Origin: CAZLIC01 sp964559535
GTDB lineage: Bacteria; Pseudomonadota; Alphaproteobacteria; Rhodobacterales; Rhodobacteraceae
Assembly (NCBI GenBank): GCA_964559535.1
Contig: CAZLIC010000020.1
Coordinates: 1 to 51,909, forward strand
DNA: 51,909 nt
Direction: 5' to 3'
The notes below the pieces were generated by a model. It was not told where the DNA came from, did not search any database, and saw only the letters and a list, made by a program, of their open reading frames with translations. The first letter of the stretch is position 1, and each line of letters starts with the position of its first letter. This document shows, in pieces, positions 41,326 to 49,913 of the stretch. The position numbers were made by a program, and so were the translations under genes.

Positions 41326-42627
41326 ATGGCCAACCTCACCAGCACCTTCATCGGCATCAAGTCCCCGAACCCGTTCTGGCTGGCCTCTGCGCCGCCGACG
41401 GACAAGGAATACAACGTCGACCGCGCCTTCCAGGCGGGCTGGGGCGGGGTGGTGTGGAAGACGCTGGGGTCCGAGGGGCCCCCCATCGTGAACGTGAACG
41501 GCCCGCGCTATGGTGCGATCTGGGGGGCTGACCGGCGGCTGCTGGGGCTCAACAACATCGAACTCATCACCGACCGCCCGCTGGAGGTGAACCTGCGCGA
41601 GATCAAGTCGGTCAAGCGCAAGTGGCCTGACCGGGCCATGGTCATCTCGCTGATGGTGCCCTGCGACGAGGAGTCCTGGAAGGATATCCTGGCCCGCATC
41701 GAGGATACCGAGGCGGATGGGGTGGAGCTGAACTTCGGCTGCCCGCACGGCATGGCGGAACGCGGCATGGGATCGGCCGTGGGGCAGGTGCCGGAATACA
41801 TCGAGATGGTCACCCGCTGGGTGAAGCAGTACAGCCGCATGCCCTGCATCGTGAAGCTGACGCCCAACGTCACCTCCATCCTGCCGCCCGCGCAGGCGGC
41901 GCATCGGGGCGGGGCGGATGCGGTCAGCCTGATCAACACGGTCAAATCGATCACCAATGTCGATCTCGACAGCTTCTCTCCCTTCCCGATGATCGACGGC
42001 AAGGGCAGCCACGGCGGCTACTGCGGCCCGGCGGTGAAGCCCATTGCGCTGAACATGGTGGCCGAGATCGCCCGCGAGCGGGAAACCCGCGGCATGCCGA
42101 TTTCCGGCATCGGCGGAGTCACCACCTGGCGCGACGCGGCCGAGTTCATGGCGCTTGGTGCGGGCAATGTGCAGGTCTGCACGGCGGTGATGACCTATGG
42201 CTTCAAGATCGTGCAGGAGATGATTTCGGGCCTGTCGCAATACCTGGACGAGAAGGAGATGGCGCTGTCCGATCTGATCGGGCGGGCGGTGCCGAACTTT
42301 GTCGAATGGCAGGACCTGAACCTGAACTACGTGACCAAGGCGCGCATCGACCAGGACGCCTGCATCAAGTGCGGCCGCTGCTATGCCGCCTGCGAGGACA
42401 CGTCGCACCAGGCCATCGCGATGAAGCCGGGCCGGGTGTTCGAGGTGAAGGACGACGAATGCGTGGCCTGCAACCTGTGCGTCAACGTCTGCCCGGTGGA
42501 GAACTGCATCACCATGGAGACGCTGCCGCTGGGGGCGATGGATGCGCGGACAGGGCGGACCGTCGCGCCCTTTGCCAACTGGACGACGCACCCCAACAAC
42601 CCGATGGCGGTGAAGGCCGCAGAGTGA
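41326..42627 (+). CDS. preA: NAD-dependent dihydropyrimidine dehydrogenase, PreA subunit
   Basis: A 433-aa catalytic subunit: FMN TIM barrel (FIGIKSPNPFWLASAPPTD, ELNFGCPHGMAERGMG, GIGGVTTWRDAAEFM) followed by two 4Fe-4S clusters (CIKCGRCYAACEDTSHQA, CVACNLCVNVCPVENC). With PreT it reduces uracil/thymine to the dihydro forms, the first step of reductive pyrimidine catabolism. The other enzymes of the pathway are not in the window. Confidence 0.95.
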   Translation: MANLTSTFIGIKSPNPFWLASAPPTDKEYNVDRAFQAGWGGVVWKTLGSEGPPIVNVNGPRYGAIWGADRRLLGLNNIELITDRPLEVNLREIKSVKRKWPDRAMVISLMVPCDEESWKDILARIEDTEADGVELNFGCPHGMAERGMGSAVGQVPEYIEMVTRWVKQYSRMPCIVKLTPNVTSILPPAQAAHRGGADAVSLINTVKSITNVDLDSFSPFPMIDGKGSHGGYCGPAVKPIALNMVAEIARERETRGMPISGIGGVTTWRDAAEFMALGAGNVQVCTAVMTYGFKIVQEMISGLSQYLDEKEMALSDLIGRAVPNFVEWQDLNLNYVTKARIDQDACIKCGRCYAACEDTSHQAIAMKPGRVFEVKDDECVACNLCVNVCPVENCITMETLPLGAMDARTGRTVAPFANWTTHPNNPMAVKAAE

Positions 42628-42641
42628 CCGGCGTTGCGCCT

Positions 42642-42672
42642 GCCCAAGAATTTTATTCTAAAATTCTTGGGC
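42642..42672. repeat. Perfect palindrome 1 of three abutting hairpins
   Basis: Arms GCCCAAGAATTTTA and TAAAATTCTTGGGC (14 bp) with loop TTC, 14 bp after the preA stop. Confidence 0.9.
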
Positions 42673-42713
42673 GCCTGCCCTAAGATCGTTCTGCGAACGA
42701 TCTTAGGGCAGGC
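42673..42713. repeat. Perfect palindrome 2 of three abutting hairpins
   Basis: A 19-bp stem GCCTGCCCTAAGATCGTTC with loop TGC. It begins on the base after palindrome 1 ends. Confidence 0.9.
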
Positions 42714-42747
42714 GGCACAAAATCCTTCGTACGAAGGATTTTGTGCC
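42714..42747. repeat. Perfect palindrome 3 of three abutting hairpins
   Basis: 34 bp with full two-fold symmetry: half-site GGCACAAAATCCTTCGT. It begins directly after palindrome 2 and is followed by TTT, so it can act as a terminator for preA; the cluster may serve both convergent genes. Confidence 0.9.
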
Positions 42748-42759
42748 TTTGCCCGGCGG

Positions 42760-43014
42760 TCAGCACAGCACCTGGATGGCGCCGCCCGAGCAGACCACGA
42801 TGAACTGGCCGCCACATTCGATCAGGTGGAAACCGCGGCGGCGCACCTCAAGTTCCAGCGCCTCGCGCCCCACCTCGCGCTCGACATCGGGGACGGCGCG
42901 GCGGATGACGCCGTTGGTTCCGGCGGCCTTGCTGGAAAACATCTGGTCCAGCCAGGCCGTGTTCGGTTTGCGGGCGGGCGGTTGCGGTGGGGCAAGGCGC
43001 AGGGACAGTTGCAT
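42760..43014 (-). CDS. Small conserved protein (often mislabelled phosphoribosylanthranilate isomerase)
   Basis: About 84 aa. WLDQMFSSKAAGTNGVIRRAVPDVEREVGREALELEVRRRGFHLIECGGQFIVVC resembles a short Rhodobacterales protein that databases sometimes call N-(5'-phosphoribosyl)anthranilate isomerase (from memory). It is far too short for TrpF and lacks its barrel, so I leave the function open. It starts at ATG 43014. Its 3' end faces the triple-palindrome cluster; ctaA diverges from its 5' side. Confidence 0.6.
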   Translation of the reverse strand: MQLSLRLAPPQPPARKPNTAWLDQMFSSKAAGTNGVIRRAVPDVEREVGREALELEVRRRGFHLIECGGQFIVVCSGGAIQVLC

Positions 43015-43152
43015 GGCGAAGGACCTGCTTCGGGGCGATGGCGGATCGTGGCATGACAGGGTTAACGCGGCGTGAACGGGTGCGGCAGAACCGCCCCGTC
43101 CTTGAACCCCCCGCCCGCGGCGCCTAATGTCCGCCGCGCAACGGGGGCGGGA

Positions 43153-44322
43153 ATGGCCGGAAAACGCAGCATCTTCGAAGAGGTCGGGGCCACGGGTCCG
43201 GCGCCGGTGGCGCCTGCAGGCGGGCTGATCGCGCGCGATACCGGTCCTGCGCGGCGGGCGGTGCGGGTTTGGCTGGTGATCCTGTTCGCGCTGGTGGCAG
43301 GGATGATCGCCGTGGGCGGGCTGACGCGGCTGACCGACAGCGGGCTGTCGATCACCGAATGGCGCCCGGTGACAGGTGCGCTGCCACCCGTGACGGACGA
43401 AGCCTGGGCTTCGGAGTTTGCGAAGTATCAGGCCATTCCGGAGTATCAGCTGCAGAACAAGGGCATGACGCTGGAGGCCTTCAAGACCATCTACTGGTGG
43501 GAATGGGGGCACCGTCAGTTGGGGCGGGTGATCGGGCTGGTATGGGCCATTGGCTTTGCCGGGCTGGCCATAGCGCGCCGCGTTCCGCCGGGCTGGACGG
43601 GGCGGCTGTTCTTGCTGGGCGTGCTGGGAGGCACGCAGGGGGCCATCGGATGGTGGATGGTGTCTTCGGGCCTCACCGGTGCGCGGGTCGACGTGGCGTC
43701 GTATCGGCTGGCGACCCATCTGGGGCTGGCCTTCGTCATTCTGGGCCTGATCGCTTGGTATGTGCTGCGATTGGGGCGGGCCGAGACCGAGTTGCTGAAG
43801 GCGCGGCGCGGGGCAGAAGCCAGGCTGTCCGGACTGTCCACCGGCCTGATGCATTTCGCCTTCCTGCAGATCCTGCTGGGTGCGCTGGTGGCGGGCATTG
43901 ACGCGGGGCGCGGGTTTCCCACCTGGCCGCTGATGAACGGGCAGTTCTTCCCGGCCGATGCCTTCTATGTGCCCGACGGGCAGGGCGGCGCCAAGGCGCT
44001 GTGGCATGCGTACTTTGAAAACCCCGGGCTGGTGCAGTTCCTGCACCGGATGTCGGGCTATCTGCTGTTCGCCTTCGGCATTGTGGTATGGCTGCGCGGG
44101 CGCTGGTCCAGTTACCGTGTCACGCGGGGGGCGTTCCATACGGTCATGGGCATGATGGTGTTGCAGGTGGCGCTGGGCATCTGGGCGGTGCTGACGGCGG
44201 CCACGCTGCACGTGGCCCTTGCGCACCAGATCGGGGCCGTGGCGCTGTGGGTGTTCATCATCCGCGCGCGGTTCCTGAGCCAATACCCCGTGGCGGGGTC
44301 GATCCGGGAGGGGACGGCATGA
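43153..44322 (+). CDS. ctaA: Heme A synthase (COX15/CtaA)
   Basis: A 389-aa membrane enzyme oxidising the C8 methyl of heme O to form heme A for cytochrome aa3 oxidase. Eight helices. Heme-ligand histidines occur in WWEWGHRQLGR, YRLATHLGLAF, LVQFLHRMSGY and HVALAHQIGAV. GGLTRLTDSGLSITEWRPVTG is diagnostic. ATG 43153. It overlaps the M32 peptidase gene by ATGA. Confidence 0.95.
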   Translation: MAGKRSIFEEVGATGPAPVAPAGGLIARDTGPARRAVRVWLVILFALVAGMIAVGGLTRLTDSGLSITEWRPVTGALPPVTDEAWASEFAKYQAIPEYQLQNKGMTLEAFKTIYWWEWGHRQLGRVIGLVWAIGFAGLAIARRVPPGWTGRLFLLGVLGGTQGAIGWWMVSSGLTGARVDVASYRLATHLGLAFVILGLIAWYVLRLGRAETELLKARRGAEARLSGLSTGLMHFAFLQILLGALVAGIDAGRGFPTWPLMNGQFFPADAFYVPDGQGGAKALWHAYFENPGLVQFLHRMSGYLLFAFGIVVWLRGRWSSYRVTRGAFHTVMGMMVLQVALGIWAVLTAATLHVALAHQIGAVALWVFIIRARFLSQYPVAGSIREGTA

Positions 44323-45794
44323 CGACGGCATTTGCGGAACTGATGGAGTTCCAGCGCCAGACCGAGGCGCTGGCGCAGATTGCCGGCCGTCTGGGCTGGG
44401 ATCAGGAGACGGTGATGCCGCGGGGCGCGGCCGAGCAGCGGTCCGAAGAGATGGCGGCCATCGAGGGTGTGCTGCATGCGCGGCGCACCGATCCGCTGGT
44501 GGCGGAATGGCTGGAGGCGGCCGCTGCGCCCGACGAGGAGGCCGAGGCGCAACTGCGGCTGATCCGCCGCGCGCACAACCGGGCGTCGAAGGTGCCCGCG
44601 CGGCTGGCGCAAGAGATTGCCCGCGTGACCAGTGCCGCGCAGGGCATCTGGGCCGAGGCGCGGGCGGCGGATGATGTGGCGACCTTCCTGCCGACGCTGG
44701 ACGAGGTGATCCGGCTGAAGCGCGAGGAGGCCGACTGCATTGCGCAGGGGGCCGATCCCTATGACGCGCTGATCGACGACTACGAGCCGGGCGCCACCGC
44801 CGCCGATCTGGCCGCGATGTTTGCGGCGATGCGGCCGCGGCTGGTGGCGTTGCGGAATGCGGCCTTGGCCTCGCCGCACCAGCCGCCGACGCTGGATGCG
44901 CATTTCGGCCATGACGCGCAGATGCGCCTCGCGCGCGACCTGGCCACCGCCTTTGGGTATGACTGGACCTGCGGGCGGCTTGACCTAGCCGTGCATCCGT
45001 TCAGCAGCGGGTCGGGGCGGGATGTGCGGATCACCACGCGGGTGGTCGAGACCGATCCGTTCAACTGTTTCTACTCGACCATCCACGAGGTTGGACACGC
45101 CACCTATGAACTGGGGATCGACGCCGACTATGCGCTGACGCCCTTGGGGCAGGGCGTGTCGATGGGGGTTCATGAAAGCCAGAGCCGCATCTACGAAAAC
45201 CAGTTGGGCCGCAGCCGCGCCTTTGCCGGCTGGCTGCACGGGCAGATGCTGGAGCGGTTTGGCGATTTCGGCATTGCCTCGCCCGAGGCGTTCTACGGCA
45301 CCGTGAACAAGCTGCGCGAGGGGTTCATCCGCACCGAGGCCGATGAGGTGCAGTACAACCTGCATGTGATGCTGCGGTTCGATCTGGAACGCGCGCTGAT
45401 GCAGGGCGATCTGGTGACGGGCGATCTGGAGGCAGCGTGGAACGACCGGTTCCTGGCCGATTTCGGCCGCTTGGTGGACCGGCCGTCGCACGGGATGCTG
45501 CAGGACGTGCATTGGTCAGTGGGGCTGTTCGGCTATTTTCCGACCTATTCGCTGGGCAACCTGTATGCGGGGTGTCTGCATGTGGCGTTGCGGCGGGATG
45601 TGCCGGATCTGGACGCGGCGCTGGCTGCAGGGGATGCAACGCCCGGCACCGAATGGCTGCGCGAGAACGTGCAGCGGCATGGCGGGCTGTACCGGCCGCA
45701 TGACCTGATTTCGCGGGCCTGCGGCTTTGCGCCGGATGCGGGGCCGCTGCTGGACTATCTGGAAGCCAAGTTCGGCGAGATCTACCGGCTGTAG
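44319..45794 (+). CDS. Carboxypeptidase M32 (Taq-type thermostable carboxypeptidase)
   Basis: A 491-aa cytoplasmic zinc carboxypeptidase. The zinc motif HEVGH is in YSTIHEVGHATYELG. The downstream Glu ligand is in VHESQSRIYENQLGRS. IRTEADEVQYNLHVMLRFDLERAL is family-specific. Full length. Coupled to ctaA (4-bp overlap), then a strong hairpin. Confidence 0.93.
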   Translation: MTTAFAELMEFQRQTEALAQIAGRLGWDQETVMPRGAAEQRSEEMAAIEGVLHARRTDPLVAEWLEAAAAPDEEAEAQLRLIRRAHNRASKVPARLAQEIARVTSAAQGIWAEARAADDVATFLPTLDEVIRLKREEADCIAQGADPYDALIDDYEPGATAADLAAMFAAMRPRLVALRNAALASPHQPPTLDAHFGHDAQMRLARDLATAFGYDWTCGRLDLAVHPFSSGSGRDVRITTRVVETDPFNCFYSTIHEVGHATYELGIDADYALTPLGQGVSMGVHESQSRIYENQLGRSRAFAGWLHGQMLERFGDFGIASPEAFYGTVNKLREGFIRTEADEVQYNLHVMLRFDLERALMQGDLVTGDLEAAWNDRFLADFGRLVDRPSHGMLQDVHWSVGLFGYFPTYSLGNLYAGCLHVALRRDVPDLDAALAAGDATPGTEWLRENVQRHGGLYRPHDLISRACGFAPDAGPLLDYLEAKFGEIYRL

Positions 45795-45807
45795 GCGCCC
45801 GGCCCGT

Positions 45808-45838
45808 CCCATGCTGTCCCACGGTGGGACAGCATGGG
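45808..45838. terminator. Perfect hairpin between the M32 gene and the RidA-like gene
   Basis: A 14-bp stem CCCATGCTGTCCCA/TGGGACAGCATGGG, loop CGG, followed by GGTTTC. Probable bidirectional terminator. Its centre is the hairpin of repeated element copy B. Confidence 0.75.
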
Positions 45839-45877
45839 GGTTTCAATAAAAACAATGGGTTGAGCGGCCGCATTAAC
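45815..45877 (-). repeat. Intergenic repeated element, copy B
   Basis: On the minus strand: GTTAATGC (from 45877), AACCCATTG (45861-45853), 21 nt, then TGTCCCAC-CG-TGGGACA (45831-45815). Same blocks and spacing as copy A at 7329-7389, opposite orientation, again between convergent genes. Confidence 0.55.
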
Positions 45878-45900
45878 GGTTTGGCAACATTGTCCCATGG

Positions 45901-46976
45901 TCAGCGGGCTGGGGTGGCGGGTGACAGCGCCACGATGGCCTCGATTTCCACGCGCATCTGCGGGTATGACAGGTAGGGCCAGGCTGCCAGCACGGCGGGG
46001 GTGTCGGCCGTGGCAAGGTCGTGCAGCATGGCGGCGCCCGCGCGGCCCGCGGTGCTGTTGTCGGGGTGTTCGTGGTAGATGCCGAGGTGCAGGGGGCGGG
46101 CGACGGGGCCGAGGTCCTGCGCCACGCGGTCGATACAGGCCAGCGCGCGGGTGATCTGGCGGTCAAGCCGGTCGGGGTCGATCACCTGCGCCTGAGCGTC
46201 CAGGCTGACCTGCCCGCCGACGAAGCCAAGGCCGCCGCAGGCCAGGCCGTGCCTGTAGGGCAGGGGAATGGGCCAGTCCCACAGGTCTTCGGGCCAGGCG
46301 TGGGTTTTCGGCAGGGCGCTGCCGTCGGGGGCGGCCATGCCCATGAGTTCGATCTGGATGGCGCGGTTGCCGGGCAGGGGTTCGGGCAGCGAGATGGCGG
46401 TCGCGATGGGGCCGGGGGTGGCGTAGAAGGCAGCGGTGGCGCGGGCCGAGGGTTCCCATTCCGATTTCGTGCCCGCGGCGTGATACCAGCGGTTCATCTT
46501 CACGATGTCGGCAAAGCTGGCGCCAAGGCGGGCGAGGGTCCCCTGCAGCGCGCGCATCACGGCTGAGGATTCGGGAACGAGCCCGGTGGCCGCGGCGCGG
46601 TGGGCCGACAGGAACAGGAAGCGGCCCTTGCGCAGGCCCGCGGCAAATGCCGGATGATCGTCTGCGGTCAGGGCGGTGCGGGGGCCGAGGGCAGCGGCGG
46701 CTTCGATGGTGAGGCGACCGTCGGCGGGACCGGCGATGGTGCAGGGGACGAAGGTGACGGCGGGCGCGGCGCGGCCTGCCAGCAGTTGCGCGATGGCGGC
46801 GGCAAGGGCCGGTTCCGGGTGGTCCGCGGGGCGGTGGAAGACGCGCAGGAGGCAGAGGTCCCGCGGATGCGCGCCCTGCGTGGCGAGGGCGTTCAGGATG
46901 GCCTCGATCTGGGCAGGCAGCGGGCCGGTGGCGCCGCCGGTCAGGATCAGATCACTGTGGCGGGTGGCGGCGAGGG

Positions 46977-46980
<4 letters not shown>
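45901..46980 (-). CDS. Protein of three tandem RidA (YjgF/UK114)-like domains
   Basis: 359 aa. Three stretches each follow the RidA pattern (opening beta strand, long helix, ADI/DL-V strand, closing EIEA-like strand): about 8-98 (DLILTGGATG to GRLTIEAAAAL), 118-216 (GRFLFLSAHRA to IQIELMGMA), 244-354 (GLACGGLGFVGGQ to MRVEIEAIVAL). RidA is normally a ~128-aa homotrimer, so this may be a single-chain trimer. The catalytic Arg of imine/enamine deaminases (PAR-x-x-V) is not found in any domain (APAVTFV, GPIATAI, TPAVLAA). ATG 46980 overlaps the stop of the enoyl-CoA hydratase gene. Confidence 0.72.
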
Positions 46981-47765
<785 letters not shown>

Positions 47766-47964
47766 CTTGTGCTTTCCGCTGGGTGGGGCGAGGCTACACC
47801 GGTGGCGCGGCGCTGGAAACGCCGGAGTCGCCGAACGCGCGCCGAGGGGGTTTCGCGCCCCGGCGGCCATTGGTCTGGTGACGGGTGGCAAACAGGCGGG
47901 TATTTGGGCAAAGATGAGGGAGCGAGAATTTTATGCAAATTGAAGGTGTTGTGTCGGGCTGTGC
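47766..47964. other. Divergent intergenic region
   Basis: About 200 bp between the enoyl-CoA hydratase and thioesterase starts. Nothing gene-like. Contains GGTATTTGGGCAAAGATGAG (47899-47918), a sequence type I recall as a frequent intergenic repeat in Rhodobacterales. Confidence 0.3.
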
Positions 47965-48420
47965 ATGCCGGTGGTGATGGATGCGGCAGCGCTGGAGGCA
48001 TTCCTTGCGGCCGAGTTCGGGCAGGTGGCGGCGGATTTTGCCGTGGATGCGGTGACCGCGGCGGGGATCGACCTGCGGCTGCGCGTGGCCGAGCGGCACC
48101 TGCGCCCGGGCGGTACCGTTTCGGGTCCGTCGATGTTCGCGCTGGCGGATGTGGGGGTGTATCTGGCGGTGCTGAGCCGGATCGGGCCCGTTGCCCTGGC
48201 GGTGACCACAAGCTGTTCGATGGACTTCCTGCGCAAGCCTGCGGCAGGCCGGGATCTGGTGGCGCGGGTCACGATCCTGAAGCTGGGCCGCACGCTGGCG
48301 GTGGGGGATGCGCTGATCCTGTCGGACGGGGCAGGCGGGCCAGTGGCAGAGGGGCCAGTGGCCCGCGCCACGATGACCTATGCGATTCCGCCGGGGACGG
48401 TCAGGCCTTCGGCTTCTTGA
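47965..48420 (+). CDS. PaaI-family hot-dog thioesterase
   Basis: A 151-aa acyl-CoA thioesterase-type protein. AERHLRPGGTVSGPSMFALADVGVYLAVL holds the helix with the catalytic Asp-type residue, and TTSCSMDFLRKPAAGRDLVARVTILKLGRTLAVGDALI is the hot-dog sheet. Start ATG 47965 or 47977. Its 3' end overlaps the convergent bactofilin gene by 20 bp. Confidence 0.82.
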   Translation: MPVVMDAAALEAFLAAEFGQVAADFAVDAVTAAGIDLRLRVAERHLRPGGTVSGPSMFALADVGVYLAVLSRIGPVALAVTTSCSMDFLRKPAAGRDLVARVTILKLGRTLAVGDALILSDGAGGPVAEGPVARATMTYAIPPGTVRPSAS

Positions 48421-48769
48421 AGGTGCCGTCGATCTGCGCGCCGGATTCGATGGCGAGGGTGGAATACACCACATCGGCCTTCACCTGCGCCGAGGAGCGC
48501 AGCGTGAGCGTGTTGCAGCCGATGGCGCCCTGCATGCGGCCCTTCAGTTCCACCGTGTCGGCCGAGACGGTGCCCGACAGCGCGCCTTCGCCGCTGACGA
48601 TCAGCACCTTCGACTTCATCGACCCCTCGACCTCACCCATCAGCTCGATTGTGCCTTCGGCCGAGATGTCGCCCACGATGCGCAGGTCGGAGGCAAGGAC
48701 CGAGCGGCCGGGGGGGCGGTTCGAGCCGGGCTTGGCGTCGGCGGTGGTGGGTTCGGGCAGGGCGGACAT
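48401..48769 (-). CDS. Bactofilin (DUF583) polymer protein
   Basis: 122 aa. A beta-helix core follows a disordered Pro-rich N-terminus: VLASDLRIVGDISAEGTIELMGEVEGSM, then LIVSGEGALSGTVSADTVELKGRMQGAI. Bactofilins self-assemble into membrane-associated filaments that guide cell-wall synthesis, stalks or polarity. It starts at ATG 48769. Confidence 0.9.
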   Translation of the reverse strand: MSALPEPTTADAKPGSNRPPGRSVLASDLRIVGDISAEGTIELMGEVEGSMKSKVLIVSGEGALSGTVSADTVELKGRMQGAIGCNTLTLRSSAQVKADVVYSTLAIESGAQIDGTFKKPKA

Positions 48770-48944
48770 GATGGGCAAACTCCCTTTGGGCCATGCCGGG
48801 ATACGGCTGGCGCGCTTGGGCCTGATAAGGCCGCAAGGCAAGGGGGCGGTCAAGAGGCGGCGGCGGGGCAAAGTGGATTTCCGCCGGGGGTGACAGGGCG
48901 GGGCCGCGGTGGTTGACTGTGCCGGGGAATCGACAGGGGGTATC

Positions 48945-49913
48945 ATGGGCGATCCGTTTTTCCGGCCCGTATCGGGTTTCGACCTGCCGCGCTTTGCCGG
49001 GGTGGCCACGTTCATGCGCCTGCCGCATGTGGGGCTGGACCATCCGCGCATCGGCGACGTCGAGGTGGGGTTGATCGGCGCGCCCTGGGACGGGGGCACG
49101 ACCAACCGCCCCGGCCCGCGGCACGGGCCGCGCGCGCTGCGCGATGCCTCCAGCATGGTGCGGGCGCAGCATGGCGTCAGCGGGATGCGGCCGTTCGAGG
49201 CGCTGAACTGCGCCGATCTGGGCGATGTGGGGCCGAACCCTGCCGACATCCTGGACACGCTGGGGCGGATGGAGCGGTTCTATGCGGCGGTGCGCGAGAA
49301 GGGGATCGTGCCGCTGACGGGCGGGGGCGACCATCTGTGCACGCTGCCCATCCTGCGCGCGCTGGCGAAGGACCGCCCCTTGGGCATGATCCACTTCGAC
49401 AGCCATACCGACCTGTTCCACAGCTATTTCGGCGGCACCATGTACACGCATGGCACGCCCTTCCGCCGCGCGGTGGAGGAGGGGCTGCTGGCGCCCGAGC
49501 GCGTCACCATGATCGGCATCCGCGGCCCGGCCTATGACACCGAGGACCGCGATTTCGCCGATGCGGTGGGCATCCGGGTGATTGGCGTGGAAGAGATGTT
49601 CCGCCGCGGCATTGCCGACTGCCTGGCCGAGGCGCGTGCCCGTGCGGGCGATGCGCCGACCTATGTGAGCTATGACATTGATTTCGTCGACCCGGCCTTT
49701 GCGCCGGGCACCGGCACGCCCGAGGTTGGCGGGCCGAATTCGTATCAGGCGCTGGAAGCGGCGCGGGGGCTGGTGGGGGTGAACATCGTGGGCGCCGACC
49801 TGGTGGAAGTGTCGCCCCCCTTTGATGTGGGCAACGCCACGGCGTTCCTGGGCGCCACGCTGATATTCGAGATGCTGTGTGCCATTGCCGCCAACCCGCA
49901 CCGTCCCACGTGA
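48945..49913 (+). CDS. Agmatinase/ureohydrolase family protein
   Basis: A 322-aa binuclear Mn ureohydrolase. Metal ligands: GGGDHLCTLP, IHFDSHTD, and SYDIDFVDPAFAPGTGTPE. Full length; ATG 48945 with CAGGGGG upstream. Members hydrolyse agmatine, guanidinobutyrate, proclavaminate or related guanidines; the substrate is not fixed by sequence. The stop overlaps the next start (TGATG). Confidence 0.9.
   Translation: MGDPFFRPVSGFDLPRFAGVATFMRLPHVGLDHPRIGDVEVGLIGAPWDGGTTNRPGPRHGPRALRDASSMVRAQHGVSGMRPFEALNCADLGDVGPNPADILDTLGRMERFYAAVREKGIVPLTGGGDHLCTLPILRALAKDRPLGMIHFDSHTDLFHSYFGGTMYTHGTPFRRAVEEGLLAPERVTMIGIRGPAYDTEDRDFADAVGIRVIGVEEMFRRGIADCLAEARARAGDAPTYVSYDIDFVDPAFAPGTGTPEVGGPNSYQALEAARGLVGVNIVGADLVEVSPPFDVGNATAFLGATLIFEMLCAIAANPHRPT

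Noticed and set aside
42642..42747. Triple palindromes as a CRISPR array
   Set aside because: The three units differ in sequence, have no spacers, and no cas genes are near.
42760..43014. Annotation as TrpF (phosphoribosylanthranilate isomerase)
   Set aside because: 84 residues cannot form the TIM barrel, and no TrpF motif is visible; the label is likely a propagated error.
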